Assembly (NCBI RefSeq): GCF_002434265.1
Contig: NZ_DJJS01000006.1
Span: 558,001-622,000 of the forward strand
Length of the DNA stretch: 64,000 nucleotides
From: Pseudomonas sp. UBA6562
GTDB taxonomy: Bacteria; Pseudomonadota; Gammaproteobacteria; Pseudomonadales; Pseudomonadaceae
Direction of reading: 5' to 3'
Shown here: positions 34,858-45,800 of the stretch, one piece after another
Layout of the letters: each line of letters opens with the position of its first letter
Numbering within the stretch: position 1 is the stretch's first letter
Program-made: the position numbers and the translations under genes
Notes under the pieces: generated by a model
Databases searched by the model: none
The model's input: only the letters and a program-made list of their open reading frames with translations
What the model was told of the DNA's origin: nothing

Positions 34858-36716
34858 ATCCACGTCTGCTGGAGCTGTACAACCAGGAGTTGCAGCACAT
34901 CCGCGAGGGCGCGGCGGAGTTCGCCAAGGAATACCCCAAGATCGCCGGGCGCCTGACCCTGTCGGGCATCGACTGCGCCGACCCTTATGTGGAGCGGTTG
35001 CTCGAAGGCTTCGCCTACCTCACAGCGCGGGTGCAGCTCAAGCTCGACGCCGAGTACCCGACCTTCACCCACAACCTGCTGGAAATCGCCTACCCGCACT
35101 ACCTGGCCCCGACCCCGTCGATGACCGTGGTGCAGTTGCAGACCGACCCCAACGAAGGCTCGCTCGGCGAAGGTTTCCCGTTGCCACGCGGCAGCACCCT
35201 GCGCGCCAACCTGGGCCGCGACTCGCAGACCCCGTGCGAATTTCGCAGCACCCAGGACGTCACCCTGTGGCCACTGGAAGTGGCCCGCGCGCAGTACTTC
35301 GGCAACCCGGGCGCGGTGCTCGGCCGCCTGGCCAGCAGCGCGCCCACGGCCCGCGCCGGCCTGCGCCTGACCCTGCGCAGCGGCGCCGAAATGCCGTTCG
35401 CCAGCCTGCCGCTCACGCATTTGCCGCTGTACCTGCACGGCAACGACGAGACCCCCTACCGCCTCTACGAGCAACTGCTGGGCAACGCCTGCGCGGTGTT
35501 CGTGCGCCAGCCGGGCGCCGAGTGGGTGGAGCGCCTCGACCCGCAGCAGGCCCTGCGCCCGTGCGGCTTCGACGACCGCGAAGCGGCGCTGCCGGTGGTG
35601 CCGCAGGCGTTCCAGGGCTACCGGCTGTTGCAGGAATACTTCGCCCTGCCGCAGCGCTTCCTGTTCGTCGACTTCGCCGGCCTGGGCCCTGCCGTGCAGC
35701 GCTGCGACGGCCATGAGCTGGAAGTGCTGGTGCTGTTCGAGCGCTTCGACGCCAGCCTGGAAAGCGGCGTCGGCAGCCAGCAGTTCGTGCCCTTCTGCAC
35801 CCCGGCGATCAACCTGTTCCCGCGGCGCCTGGACCGCATCCACCTGAGCGACAAGGTCAACGAGCACCACGTGGTCGCCGACCGTACCCGGCCGGTGGAC
35901 TTCGAGATCCATTCCCTGCAAGAGGTCACCGGCCACGGCACCGGCCCGCAGCAACCGTTCCTGCCCTTCTATGCCGTACGCGACCCGTCGCGCTACGGCC
36001 GCGACCAAGCCTATTACGTGGTGCGCCGCGAGCCGCGGGTGCTGTCGAGCGAGCAGCGGCGCAACGGCACGCGCTCCAGCTACGTGGGCAGCGAAACCTT
36101 CATCAGCCTGGTCGATGGCCAGCAGGCGCCCTACCGGCACGACCTGCGCCAACTGGGCCTGAGCGCGCTGTGCAGCAACCGCGACCTGCCGCTGTTCATG
36201 GCCGTGGGCGATGCGCGCAGCGACTTCAGCCTGGCCGACAGCGCGCCGGTCAGCGCCGTCCGCTGCCTGGCCGGGCCCAGCCGGCCGCGCGCCAGCCATG
36301 CCCACGACAACCGCGCCTGGCGCCTGATCAGCCAGCTGTCGCTCAACTACCTGTCGCTGACCGAGCAAGGCCAGGGCGCGGCGGCGCTGCGCGAACTGCT
36401 GCGCCTGTACGGCGACAGCCAGGACAGCGCGCTGCAATTGCAGATCGAAGGCCTGCGCGAGGTGAGCTGCACGCCCTGCACACGGCGCCTGCCGATGCCC
36501 GGGCCGATCGTCTTCGGCCGCGGCCTGGAAATCACCCTGACCTTCGACGAGAACGCCTTCCGCGGCACCGGCGTGTTCCTGCTGGGCGCGGTGTTCGAGC
36601 GTTTCCTGACCCGCTACGTGTCGATCAACAGCTTCACCGAAACCGTGCTGCGCACCACCGAGCGCGGCGAGATCATGCGCTGGACGGCAAAGCCCGGCCG
36701 CAGGCCCACCCTGTGA
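34854..36716 (+). CDS. tssF: T6SS baseplate protein TssF
   Basis: A 620-residue wedge component recognised from NPRLLELYNQELQHIREGAAEFA and GIDCADPYVERLLEGFAYLTARVQLKLD at the N-terminus, and from GRGLEITLTFDENAFRGTG with VFERFLTRYVSINSFTET near the C-terminus. The ATG at 34854 overlaps the tssE stop and follows AGGAGG. The longer open frame upstream is tssE out of frame. The tssG start overlaps the stop as GTGA. Confidence 0.95.
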   Translation: MNPRLLELYNQELQHIREGAAEFAKEYPKIAGRLTLSGIDCADPYVERLLEGFAYLTARVQLKLDAEYPTFTHNLLEIAYPHYLAPTPSMTVVQLQTDPNEGSLGEGFPLPRGSTLRANLGRDSQTPCEFRSTQDVTLWPLEVARAQYFGNPGAVLGRLASSAPTARAGLRLTLRSGAEMPFASLPLTHLPLYLHGNDETPYRLYEQLLGNACAVFVRQPGAEWVERLDPQQALRPCGFDDREAALPVVPQAFQGYRLLQEYFALPQRFLFVDFAGLGPAVQRCDGHELEVLVLFERFDASLESGVGSQQFVPFCTPAINLFPRRLDRIHLSDKVNEHHVVADRTRPVDFEIHSLQEVTGHGTGPQQPFLPFYAVRDPSRYGRDQAYYVVRREPRVLSSEQRRNGTRSSYVGSETFISLVDGQQAPYRHDLRQLGLSALCSNRDLPLFMAVGDARSDFSLADSAPVSAVRCLAGPSRPRASHAHDNRAWRLISQLSLNYLSLTEQGQGAAALRELLRLYGDSQDSALQLQIEGLREVSCTPCTRRLPMPGPIVFGRGLEITLTFDENAFRGTGVFLLGAVFERFLTRYVSINSFTETVLRTTERGEIMRWTAKPGRRPTL

Positions 36717-37756
36717 GCGGCCAAACCGAGCGTGCCGACGCGGCGGGCACGCTGGAGGCCATGCAGGCCGAGCCCTGGCAGTACGATTTCTTCCAGGCCC
36801 TGCGCCGTTTGGAGAGCGAGCACCGCCACCTGCCGCGCTTCGGCCATTCGCGGCGCCTGGCCGACGAGCCGGTGCGCCTCGGGCAGCGCCTGGACTGCGC
36901 CTTCGCCCCGGCCACCCTGGCGGCGGTGACGCCGGCCGGCGAACATGCGCCGGCGCGCCTGGAACAGTTCTTCTTCGGCCTCGGCGGCCCCAACGGCCCG
37001 CTGCCGCTGCACCTCACCGAATACGCCCGCGAGCGCCAGCGCAACCATGCCGACGCCACCAGCAAGGCTTTCATGGACGTGTTCCACCACCGCCTGCTGA
37101 GCCTGTTCTACCGCGCCTGGGCCGAGGCCCGGCCGACCGTCAGCCACGACCGCCCCGAAGACGACTATTGGGCCACGCGTCTGGCCGCCCTCAGCGGTCG
37201 CGGCCAACCTGCGCTGCAAGGCCAGGGCCCGCTGCCGGACACCGCCAAGCTGCACTATTCCGGGCACCTGGCCGCGCAGACGCGCTACCCCGACGGCCTG
37301 TGCGGCATCCTGTCGAACTACTTCGGCGTACCGGTGCGCCTGGAAGAATACGTCGGCCAGTGGCTGGCGCTGCCCGAACGCAGCCAGCTCGGCGTGCGCG
37401 CCAGCCGCCTGGGCACCGACCTGTGCCTGGGCCGCCACGTGTGGGACCGCCAGCACAAGTTCCGCCTGTGCCTCGGCCCGCTGACCCTGGCCCAGTACCA
37501 CGCGCTGCTGCCCGGCGGCCAGGCCTTCGTCGAGCTGGTGGCCTGGGTCGCCGAATACGTCGGCCAGGAACTGGACTGGGACGTCGAACTGACCCTGCAA
37601 CGCGAACAGGTGCCGGCACTGCGATTGGGCAGCGGTCGGCGCCTGGGTTTCGACACCTGGCTCGGCGAGGTCCGCCGCGACGCCAGCGACCTCAAGCTCG
37701 CCCACCACTACGCCACGCTGCCTGCCCCCGACACAAGGAGTCCACACCATGGGTGA
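36713..37756 (+). CDS. tssG: T6SS baseplate protein TssG
   Basis: A 347-residue wedge component starting at the GTG that overlaps the tssF stop. Family landmarks are EPWQYDFFQALRRLESEH, LEQFFFGLGGPNGPLPLHLTEYARER and HHRLLSLFYRAWAEARPTV. TssF2-TssG-TssE wedges form the baseplate together with TssK. Its last eight bases overlap clpV, so tssE-tssF-tssG-clpV form a translationally coupled chain. Confidence 0.94.
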   Translation: MSGQTERADAAGTLEAMQAEPWQYDFFQALRRLESEHRHLPRFGHSRRLADEPVRLGQRLDCAFAPATLAAVTPAGEHAPARLEQFFFGLGGPNGPLPLHLTEYARERQRNHADATSKAFMDVFHHRLLSLFYRAWAEARPTVSHDRPEDDYWATRLAALSGRGQPALQGQGPLPDTAKLHYSGHLAAQTRYPDGLCGILSNYFGVPVRLEEYVGQWLALPERSQLGVRASRLGTDLCLGRHVWDRQHKFRLCLGPLTLAQYHALLPGGQAFVELVAWVAEYVGQELDWDVELTLQREQVPALRLGSGRRLGFDTWLGEVRRDASDLKLAHHYATLPAPDTRSPHHG

Positions 37757-40406
37757 AATCAGTCGCGCCGCGCTGTTCGGCAAACTCAACCCGCTCGCCT
37801 ACAAGGCCATCGAGGCCGCCACGGTATTCTGCAAACTGCGCGGCAACCCCTATGTGGAATTGGTGCATTGGCTGCACCAGCTGCTGCAATTGCAAGACAG
37901 CGACCTGCACCGGCTGATCCGCCAGTTCGACCTGGCGCCTGCGCGCCTGGCCGCCGACCTCACCGCCGCCCTGGACCGCCTGCCGCGCGGTTCTACCTCG
38001 ATCACCGACCTGTCTTCGCAGGTCGAAGAAGCGGTCGAGCGCGGCTGGGTGTACGGCAGCCTGATGTTCGGCGAAAGCCAGGTGCGCAGCGGCTACCTGC
38101 TGCTCGGCGTGCTGAAGACGCCCAGCCTGCGCAATGCCCTGCTGGGCCTTTCCGGCGAGTTCGCCAAGCTCAAGGTCGAGGCCCTGAGCGAGCGCTTCGC
38201 CGAATACGTGGGCGACTCGCCGGAAAACCACCTGGCCGCCAGCGACGGCTTCAGCGCCGGTGCGCCGGGCGAAGCCAGCGGCGCCGTGGCGCCGGCCGCC
38301 CTGGGCAAGCGGGAAGCCTTGCAGCGCTACACGGTCGATCTGACCGAGCAGGCGCGCAGCGGCAAGCTCGACCCCATCGTCGGGCGCGACGAAGAAATCC
38401 GCCAGCTGGTCGACATCCTCATGCGCCGCCGGCAGAACAATCCGATCCTCACCGGCGAGGCCGGCGTGGGCAAGACCGCCGTGGTGGAAGGTTTCGCCCT
38501 GCGCATCGTCGCCGGGGACGTGCCGCCGGCGCTCAAGGACGTCGAGCTGCGCAGCCTGGATGTAGGCCTGTTGCAGGCCGGGGCCAGCATGAAGGGCGAG
38601 TTCGAACAGCGCCTGCGCCAGGTGATCGAGGATGTGCAGGCTTCGCCCAAGCCGATCATCCTGTTCATCGACGAAGCCCACACCCTGGTCGGCGCCGGCG
38701 GCGCGGCCGGCACGGGCGATGCCGCCAACCTGCTCAAGCCGGCCTTGGCGCGCGGCAGCCTGCGCACGGTGGCCGCCACCACCTGGGCCGAGTACAAGCA
38801 GCACATCGAGAAGGATCCGGCCCTGACCCGCCGTTTCCAGGTGGTGCAAGTGGCCGAGCCGAGCGAAGCCAAGGCCTTGCTGATGATGCGCGGCGTGGCC
38901 TCGACCATGGAGCGGCACCACCAGGTGCAGATCCTCGACGAGGCGCTTGAGGCGGCGGTCAAGCTGTCGCACCGCTACATTCCGGCGCGCCAGTTGCCCG
39001 ACAAGTCGGTCAGCCTGCTCGACACCGCCTGCGCCCGCGTGGCCATCAGCCTGCATGCCGTGCCGGCCGAGGTCGACGACAGCCGCCGGCGCATCGAAGC
39101 CTTGCAGGTGGAGTTGCAGATCATCGCTCGTGAACACAGCATCGGCGTCGCCATCGGCCAGCGTCAGGTGCACACCGAGCAGGCCCTGGCCGATGAGCGA
39201 ACGCGTCTGCAGCAGCTGGAACAGCGCTGGGCCGACGAGAAAGCCCTGGTCGAGCAGCTGCTCGCCACCCGCGCCCAACTGCGCGAGCGCTGCGGCGAGG
39301 TCGAGCAGGCCGACGACGCCCTGCGCGACACCTTGACCGACCTGCAACGGCGCCTGAGCGCGCTGCAAGGCGAAACGCCGCTGATCCTGCCCACCGTCGA
39401 CTACCAGGCCGTGGCCTCGGTGGTGGCCGACTGGACCGGCATCCCGGTGGGGCGCATGGCGCGCAACGAGATCGAGACCGTGCTCAACCTCGACCGCCAC
39501 TTGGCCCAGCGCATCATCGGCCAGGACCATGCCCTGCAAATGATCGCCAAACGCATCCAGACTTCGCGCGCCGGGCTCGACAACCCCAACAAGCCCATCG
39601 GCGTGTTCATGCTCGCCGGCACCTCCGGCGTGGGCAAGACCGAAACCGCCCTGGCCCTGGCCGAAGCCCTGTACGGCGGCGAGCAGAACCTGATCACCAT
39701 CAACATGAGCGAATTCCAGGAACCGCACACCGTTTCCACCCTCAAGGGCGCGCCACCCGGCTACGTGGGTTACGGCCAGGGCGGGGTGCTGACCGAAGCG
39801 GTACGTCGGCGCCCTTACAGCGTGGTGCTGCTCGACGAGGTGGAAAAGGCCCATCCCGACGTGCACGAGCTGTTCTTCCAAGTGTTCGACAAAGGCGTGA
39901 TGGAAGACGGCGAAGGCCGCCAGATCGATTTCCGCAACACGCTGATTCTGCTCACCACCAACGCCGGCACCGATTTGCTCGCCCAGCTGTGCAAGGACCC
40001 GGCCGCCTTGCCCGACCCCGACAGCGTGGCGCGCCAGCTGCGCGGCCCGCTGCTGGAGATCTTCCCGCCCGCCTTGCTCGGCCGCCTGGTGACCATCCCC
40101 TACTACCCGCTCAGCGACGCCATGCTCAAGGCCATCACCCGCCTGCAGCTCGAACGCATCCGCGCACGGGTCGAGCACACGCACAAGGTGGCGCTCAGCT
40201 ACGACGAGGCCGTGGTCGACTTGATCGTCTCGCGCTGCACCGAAACCGAGAGCGGCGGACGGATGATCGACGCCATCCTCACCAATGGCCTGCTGCCGGA
40301 CATGAGCCGCGAATTCCTCACGCGCCTGCTCGACGGCCAGCCGCTGGGCAGCGTGCACATCGGCTGCCGCGACAACGCGCTGCACTACGATTTCCGTGCA
40401 CTATGA
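37749..40406 (+). CDS. clpV: T6SS sheath-disassembly AAA+ ATPase ClpV
   Basis: An 885-residue Hsp100 ATPase that extracts TssC from contracted sheaths for reuse. The N-terminal domain (about 1-160) resembles Clp-N. AAA domain 1 has Walker A GEAGVGKT (236-243) and Walker B ILFIDEAHTL. A coiled-coil middle region follows (about 430-530). AAA domain 2 has Walker A GTSGVGKT (624-631) and VVLLDEVEKAH. Both ATPase sites look intact. The ATG overlaps tssG by eight bases. An odd short repeat of its final codons follows the stop. Confidence 0.96.
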   Translation: MGEISRAALFGKLNPLAYKAIEAATVFCKLRGNPYVELVHWLHQLLQLQDSDLHRLIRQFDLAPARLAADLTAALDRLPRGSTSITDLSSQVEEAVERGWVYGSLMFGESQVRSGYLLLGVLKTPSLRNALLGLSGEFAKLKVEALSERFAEYVGDSPENHLAASDGFSAGAPGEASGAVAPAALGKREALQRYTVDLTEQARSGKLDPIVGRDEEIRQLVDILMRRRQNNPILTGEAGVGKTAVVEGFALRIVAGDVPPALKDVELRSLDVGLLQAGASMKGEFEQRLRQVIEDVQASPKPIILFIDEAHTLVGAGGAAGTGDAANLLKPALARGSLRTVAATTWAEYKQHIEKDPALTRRFQVVQVAEPSEAKALLMMRGVASTMERHHQVQILDEALEAAVKLSHRYIPARQLPDKSVSLLDTACARVAISLHAVPAEVDDSRRRIEALQVELQIIAREHSIGVAIGQRQVHTEQALADERTRLQQLEQRWADEKALVEQLLATRAQLRERCGEVEQADDALRDTLTDLQRRLSALQGETPLILPTVDYQAVASVVADWTGIPVGRMARNEIETVLNLDRHLAQRIIGQDHALQMIAKRIQTSRAGLDNPNKPIGVFMLAGTSGVGKTETALALAEALYGGEQNLITINMSEFQEPHTVSTLKGAPPGYVGYGQGGVLTEAVRRRPYSVVLLDEVEKAHPDVHELFFQVFDKGVMEDGEGRQIDFRNTLILLTTNAGTDLLAQLCKDPAALPDPDSVARQLRGPLLEIFPPALLGRLVTIPYYPLSDAMLKAITRLQLERIRARVEHTHKVALSYDEAVVDLIVSRCTETESGGRMIDAILTNGLLPDMSREFLTRLLDGQPLGSVHIGCRDNALHYDFRAL

Positions 40407-40449
40407 GTGCCGCGCGCTATGACTTCCGTGCCGCCTGACAGGAACTGAC

Positions 40450-42387
40450 ATGCTGTTCACGCAAATCACCCGCCTGGCGCAGGTCACCAGCCCCCTGGGG
40501 CCCGATGCGCTGATCCTCGCCGAGATGACCGGCAGCGAAGAGCTGGGCCGGCTGTTCGAGTTCGAGCTGCAACTGACCAGCGACGACCCGGCCATCGACC
40601 TCAACCAACTGCTCGGCAAGCCCATGTGCCTGAGCGTGCAGCTGGGCGTGGGCGCGCAGCGCTACTTCCATGGCCTGGTGGCGCGTTGCAGCCAGTCGGT
40701 CGACCGCGGGCAGTTCGCCAGCTACCGCGTTACCCTGCGCCCCTGGCTGTGGCTGCTCACGCGCACCAGCGACTGCCGCATCTTCCAGAAGCAGAGCGCC
40801 CCGGCCATCGTCAAACAGGTGTTTCGCGACCTCGGCTTCTCGGACTTCGAAGAGCAACTGAGCCGCAGCTACCGCGAGCGCGAGTACTGCGTGCAGTACC
40901 GCGAGACCAGCTTCGACTTCGTCAGCCGCCTGCTCGAAGAAGAAGGCATCTATTACTTCTTCCGCCACGAACAGGACCGCCACGTGCTGGTGCTGGCCGA
41001 CGCCTACGGCGCCCACCAACGCGTGCCGGGCTATGAAACGGTGCCGTTCTTCCCGCCCGACGGCCAGCACCGCGAGCGCGACCACATCAACGACTGGTAC
41101 CTGGCCCAGGAAGTCCAGTCGGGTTCGCTGGAGCTGAACGACTACGACTTCCAGCGCCCCAGCGCGCGCATCAACGTGCGGTCGGCCATGCCGCGGCCCC
41201 ACGAAGCCGGCGACTACCCGCTGTTCGACTACCCCGGCGAATACGAACAGGCCGAGCACGGCGAGCACTACGCACGCACGCGCCTGGAGGCCTTGCAGAC
41301 CCAGCACGAACGGGTCGAGCTCAGCGGCAACGCCCGCGGCCTGGGCAGCGGCCACCTGTTCAACCTCAGCGGTTTCACCCGCGCCGACCAGAACCGCGAA
41401 TACCTGATCCTGGCCGCGCGCTACCACGTGCTCCAGGAACGTCTGGAGACCGGGGGCGGCAATGGCAGCGCGCAGTTCCACAGCAACCTCAGCTGCATCG
41501 ACGCGCAGCAGAGCTTCCGCCCTCTGGCCAGCACCCACCGGCCGCAGGTGCGCGGGCCACAGACGGCGATCGTGGTGGGGCCGGCCGGCGAAGAGATCTG
41601 GACCGACCAGTACGGGCGGATCAAGGTGCATTTCTATTGGGACCGCCACGACCAGTCGAACGAGAACAGTTCGTGCTGGATTCGCGTCTCGCAGGCTTGG
41701 GCCGGCAAGAACTGGGGTTCGATGCAGATTCCGCGCATCGGCCAGGAAGTGATCGTCAGCTTCCTCGAAGGCGACCCCGACCGGCCGATCGTCACCGGCC
41801 GGGTGTACAACGCCGAGCAGACCGTGCCCTACGACCTGCCCGGCAGCGCCACCCAGAGCGGCATGAAGAGCCGTTCGAGCAAAGGCGGCTCGCCGGCCAA
41901 CTTCAACGAAATCCGCATGGAAGACAAAAAGGGCGAAGAGCAGCTCTACGTGCACGCCGAACGCAACATGGACAGCGTGGTGGAGCAGAACGAAACCCTG
42001 TCGGTGGGCGCCAACCGCACCCAGTCGGTGGGCCAGATGGAGCAGATCACCATCGGCGCCAGCCGTCTGCGCGCGGTGCGCTTCGACGACGTGACGCTGG
42101 TCGGTGCGAGCAAGTCCGACAGCGTCGGCGTCAGCTACCTGCTGGAAGTCGGCAACGTGCTGCGCCTGGTGTGCGGCAAGAGCGTCATCGAGCTCAACGC
42201 CAGCGGGCAGATCAACATCAGTTGCGAGCAGTTCAGCTTCCACGCCAAGCAGGACGCCGAGATCAATACCGGCGGCACCCTGGACCTCAACCTCGGCGGC
42301 GAGGCGCAGACCAGCGCCGAAGGCCAGGGCGTCCAGAAAGACATCGAAGCCGCAGTCAAAAGCTTGTTCCCCGACAGCGGCCAGTGA
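40450..42387 (+). CDS. vgrG: T6SS spike protein VgrG
   Basis: A 645-residue spike protein with gp27-like N-terminal and gp5-like C-terminal parts. Landmarks are LFEFELQLTSDDPAIDL, YFHGLVARCSQS, CVQYRETSFDFVSRLLEEEGIYYFF, the gp5 OB-fold segment TDQYGRIKVHFYWDR with WAGKNWGSMQIPRIGQEVIVSF, and the beta-helix needle repeats to the end. There is no extra C-terminal enzyme domain, so it is a structural carrier. The downstream Eag chaperone and PAAR-Rhs protein mark its cargo. Confidence 0.95.
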   Translation: MLFTQITRLAQVTSPLGPDALILAEMTGSEELGRLFEFELQLTSDDPAIDLNQLLGKPMCLSVQLGVGAQRYFHGLVARCSQSVDRGQFASYRVTLRPWLWLLTRTSDCRIFQKQSAPAIVKQVFRDLGFSDFEEQLSRSYREREYCVQYRETSFDFVSRLLEEEGIYYFFRHEQDRHVLVLADAYGAHQRVPGYETVPFFPPDGQHRERDHINDWYLAQEVQSGSLELNDYDFQRPSARINVRSAMPRPHEAGDYPLFDYPGEYEQAEHGEHYARTRLEALQTQHERVELSGNARGLGSGHLFNLSGFTRADQNREYLILAARYHVLQERLETGGGNGSAQFHSNLSCIDAQQSFRPLASTHRPQVRGPQTAIVVGPAGEEIWTDQYGRIKVHFYWDRHDQSNENSSCWIRVSQAWAGKNWGSMQIPRIGQEVIVSFLEGDPDRPIVTGRVYNAEQTVPYDLPGSATQSGMKSRSSKGGSPANFNEIRMEDKKGEEQLYVHAERNMDSVVEQNETLSVGANRTQSVGQMEQITIGASRLRAVRFDDVTLVGASKSDSVGVSYLLEVGNVLRLVCGKSVIELNASGQINISCEQFSFHAKQDAEINTGGTLDLNLGGEAQTSAEGQGVQKDIEAAVKSLFPDSGQ

Positions 42388-42398
42388 CGAGACCCCCC

Positions 42399-42833
42399 AT
42401 GACCTACCGCCTCAACGAATTCCGCTTCGCCTTGCCCGATGCCGCGTGCCATGACACCAGCATCAACATCCTGCGTTTCGACGCCCTGGGCACGTCGTTG
42501 ATCGTCAGCCGCAGCCTGTTGGGCGAAGGCGAAACCCTGCAAAGCAATTTCGAAGGCCAGCTGCAGCGCCTGCAGCAACAGGTCAAGGACCTGCGTTTGC
42601 AGCCCGTCACCGCGATCAAGGTTGGCCAGGCCCAGGACATCGACGCCCTGGAACTGAGCAGCCAGTTCAGCAAAGGCGCGGACAAGGTCTACCAATACCA
42701 GCTGGCCCTGCTGCTGCCCGGCACGCGCAAGCTGTTCGCCTTGAGCTACGTCAAGGCCCAGCCGTTGGGCGACGCCGAGGCCGCGCAGTGGGCGCAGGTC
42801 AAGGGTTCGCTCGACTTCGACAACCTGGGCTGA
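42399..42833 (+). CDS. Eag-type T6SS effector chaperone (DUF1795/DcrB-like)
   Basis: A 144-residue cytosolic protein with no signal peptide. MTYRLNEFRFALPDAACHDTSINIL and the later YQYQLALLLPGTRKLFALSY fit the DUF1795 Eag family. Eag chaperones bind and shield the N-terminal membrane helices of PAAR-Rhs effectors until loading on VgrG. The placement between vgrG and an Rhs protein with just such helices (about residues 22-75) supports the role. ATG at 42399; the longer open frame upstream is vgrG out of frame. Confidence 0.87.
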   Translation: MTYRLNEFRFALPDAACHDTSINILRFDALGTSLIVSRSLLGEGETLQSNFEGQLQRLQQQVKDLRLQPVTAIKVGQAQDIDALELSSQFSKGADKVYQYQLALLLPGTRKLFALSYVKAQPLGDAEAAQWAQVKGSLDFDNLG

Positions 42834-42845
42834 CGGGCCGCGCCG

Positions 42846-45800
42846 ATGTCTGACGCATTCTGGGCCGCCCGCGAAGGCGATGCGCTGCTGCACACTTCGA
42901 TGCTGGCCGATATCGTCGGCGGCGTCCTGGAGATCGCCGCCACCGCCGCCATCGGCGCTCTGGCCACCGCCGCCGTGGCCGCCGCCTTCGGCCTGACCGT
43001 GGCCACCGGCGGGCTGGGCTGTTTCGTGCTCGGCGCGGTGGTGGGCGTGGTGGTCGGTGTGGCGATGGCCAAGACCGGCGCCGACACCGGGCTCAGTCGA
43101 TTGTGCGAGGGCATCGGCAATGCCCTGTCCCCGCCGACTGTCCAGGCCACCATCGCCACCGGCTCGCGCGACACCCACATCAACGGCAAGCCCGCCGCGC
43201 GCGCCGCCGGCATCGTGCTGGCGCCGCTCGCGCCGCTGGAGAACGAGCAGGTCGCCGACCAGGCCCAGGCCAACGCAGAGGAAGAAACCTTCCTCGACAT
43301 GGCCAAGGGGTTCTTCTCGCAGCTGTGGCGCCCCACCGTCGCCAGCCCCGCGCCCAACACCCAGGAAGCCAACGACGACAAGGTCCTGTGCAGCAAGCAC
43401 CCGCCCATGCCGCCGCAATACCTGGCCGAAGGTTCGAGCAAGGTCATGATCAACGGCCACCCCGCCGTGCGCAGCGGCGACCGCAGCACCTGCGAGGCGG
43501 TGGTGGCGGACGGCGGGCTGGTCTCGGACAACGTGCGCATCGGCGGTGAGCCGATCGTGGTGCGCGAGATCCGCAGCGGCAAGACGCCGGGGGTGGGGTT
43601 GGCGGTGTCGGCGTTGATGCTGCTGCGCGGGCGCGGGAGCAAGTTCTTCAGCCGCTTCGGTTGCATGGTGATCGGCGGCGCGACCAGTTACGTCACCGGG
43701 CAGGTCAGCGGCGCGCTGACCCGCGCCATGAGCGCTTCGCCCAATCCGGTGCACGCCGCCACCGGGGCCAAGGTGCTGTGTGGCGACGACGACCTGGACT
43801 TCAGCGTGCAAGCGCTGATGCCCATCGACTGGCAGCGCCTGTACAACAGCCTGGACGAGCGTGCGGACACCCTGTTCGGCAAAGGCTGGAGCACGGCCTA
43901 TGAAGTCGGCATCGTCATCGCCCACGACGCGGACGGGAACGAGCTGCTGACCCTGCACGACGAACAGGGCCGTGTGGTCGACATGGGCGCCATCGCGCCG
44001 GGCGAAGCGGTGTTCAGCGCCGGCGAAGGCCTGAGCGTGCGGCGCGACGTCAGCGGCGACGTGCTGACCGAAAGCCGCGACGGCCTGTACCAGCTGTTCC
44101 AGCCCACGCCCGGCCAGCCGAACGTCCTGCGCCTGAGCCAGATGGGCGACCGCAACGACAACCGCATCCACCTCGACTACGACGACCAACAGCGCCTGAG
44201 CCAACTGCGCGACCGCTTCGACACCGTCTGCGTGCGGTTGCACTACAGCGCGCAATGGCCACGCCGGGTCGCGGAGGTGGTCGAGTGCGTGGCCTCGCAG
44301 GTGCCGCGGCAGTTGGTCGGCTACGCCTACGACCAGACCGGCAACCTGGCCCAGGTGGTCGATGGCCAAGGCCAGGTGCTGCGCACGTTCGCCTACGACG
44401 CCGCGCAACGCCTGAGCGAACACCGCACCCGCAGCGGCCTGCGCTGCTTCTACGAATGGGTACCGTGTGGCGACGGTGCGCGAGTGGTGCGGCACTGGAC
44501 CGATGCTGGCGACAGCTACCGGATCGAGTACGACACGCAGGCCGGCACCACCAGGGTCACCGACGGCCTGCAACGCACCAGCGTGCACACCTGGAACGCG
44601 CAGTACCAGATCACCTCGCACACCAACGCGCTCGGCCAGTGCTGGCGCTTCGAATGGGACGAAGAGCGCCAGTTGCTCGGCGCCATCGACCCGGGCGAAG
44701 GTACGTGGCGTTTCGCCTACGACGCGGCGGGCAACCTGCTCGAACGTCTCGACCCGCTCGGGCGCAGCGACGCCACGACCTGGCTGGAACACTGGTCGTT
44801 GCCGCGCACGCAGACCGATGCGGCCGGCAACGTCCAGCGCTTCGCCTACGACCAGCGCGGCAACTGCATCGCGCACACCGACCCACTGGGCGGCAAGACG
44901 CTGTACCGCTTCGACGCCCAAGGCTGCGTCACCCAGATCACCGATGCCCTGGGCGCGCGGCAGACCCTGGAATGGGACCTGCGCGGCCTGCTGCTGCGCC
45001 AGACCGATTGCTCCGGCCATGCCACGCGGCTGCGCCACGACGCCAACGGGCACTTGCTGAGCATCACCAATGCCCTCGGCGAAACGACCCTCTACCAGCA
45101 CGACCCCTCGGGCCGGCTGTTGCAGATCACCCAAGCGGATGGGCGCATCGAGCAGTACCAGCACGATGCGGCCGACCATCGGCTGCGCTACGTCGACCCC
45201 GCCGGGCACGTCACCGCCAACACCTATGACCGCCGTGGGCAGTTGCTGACCTCGCGCGATGCGTTCGGGCATCGCGTGGAGCATCGCTACGACGACTACG
45301 GTCGCCTGATCGCCACCCGCAACGAAAACGGCCAGGCCTATCGCTTCGAGTGGGACGCCGCCGATCGGTTGATCGCCGAGCACAACCTCGACGCCAGTTG
45401 CCGGCGCTACGCCTACGACCTGCAAGACAACCTGGTGCGCGTCGACTTCCTGCCCGCCCCCGGCAGCCCCGACGCGCCCATCGTGCACGAGATGCGTTTC
45501 GATGCCGCAGGCCGATTGTTGGCGCGCACCACATCCGATGGCTGTACCGAATACACCTACGACCCCCTCGACAACCTGTTGCGCCTGCGCTTCACCGACA
45601 AGCATGGCGTCAGCCAGCCGTTGGCGTTCAGCTACGACGCCCTGGGCCGGGTACTCGAAGAGCAGGCCGCCTCCGGCACCCTCGTTCACGAATACGACGC
45701 GGTGGGCAACCTGGCCCGCACCGGGCTGTCGGACGGGCGCTGGATCAATCGGCTGTACTACGGCAGCGGGCACCTGCACCAGGTGAACGTCGACGGCAGG

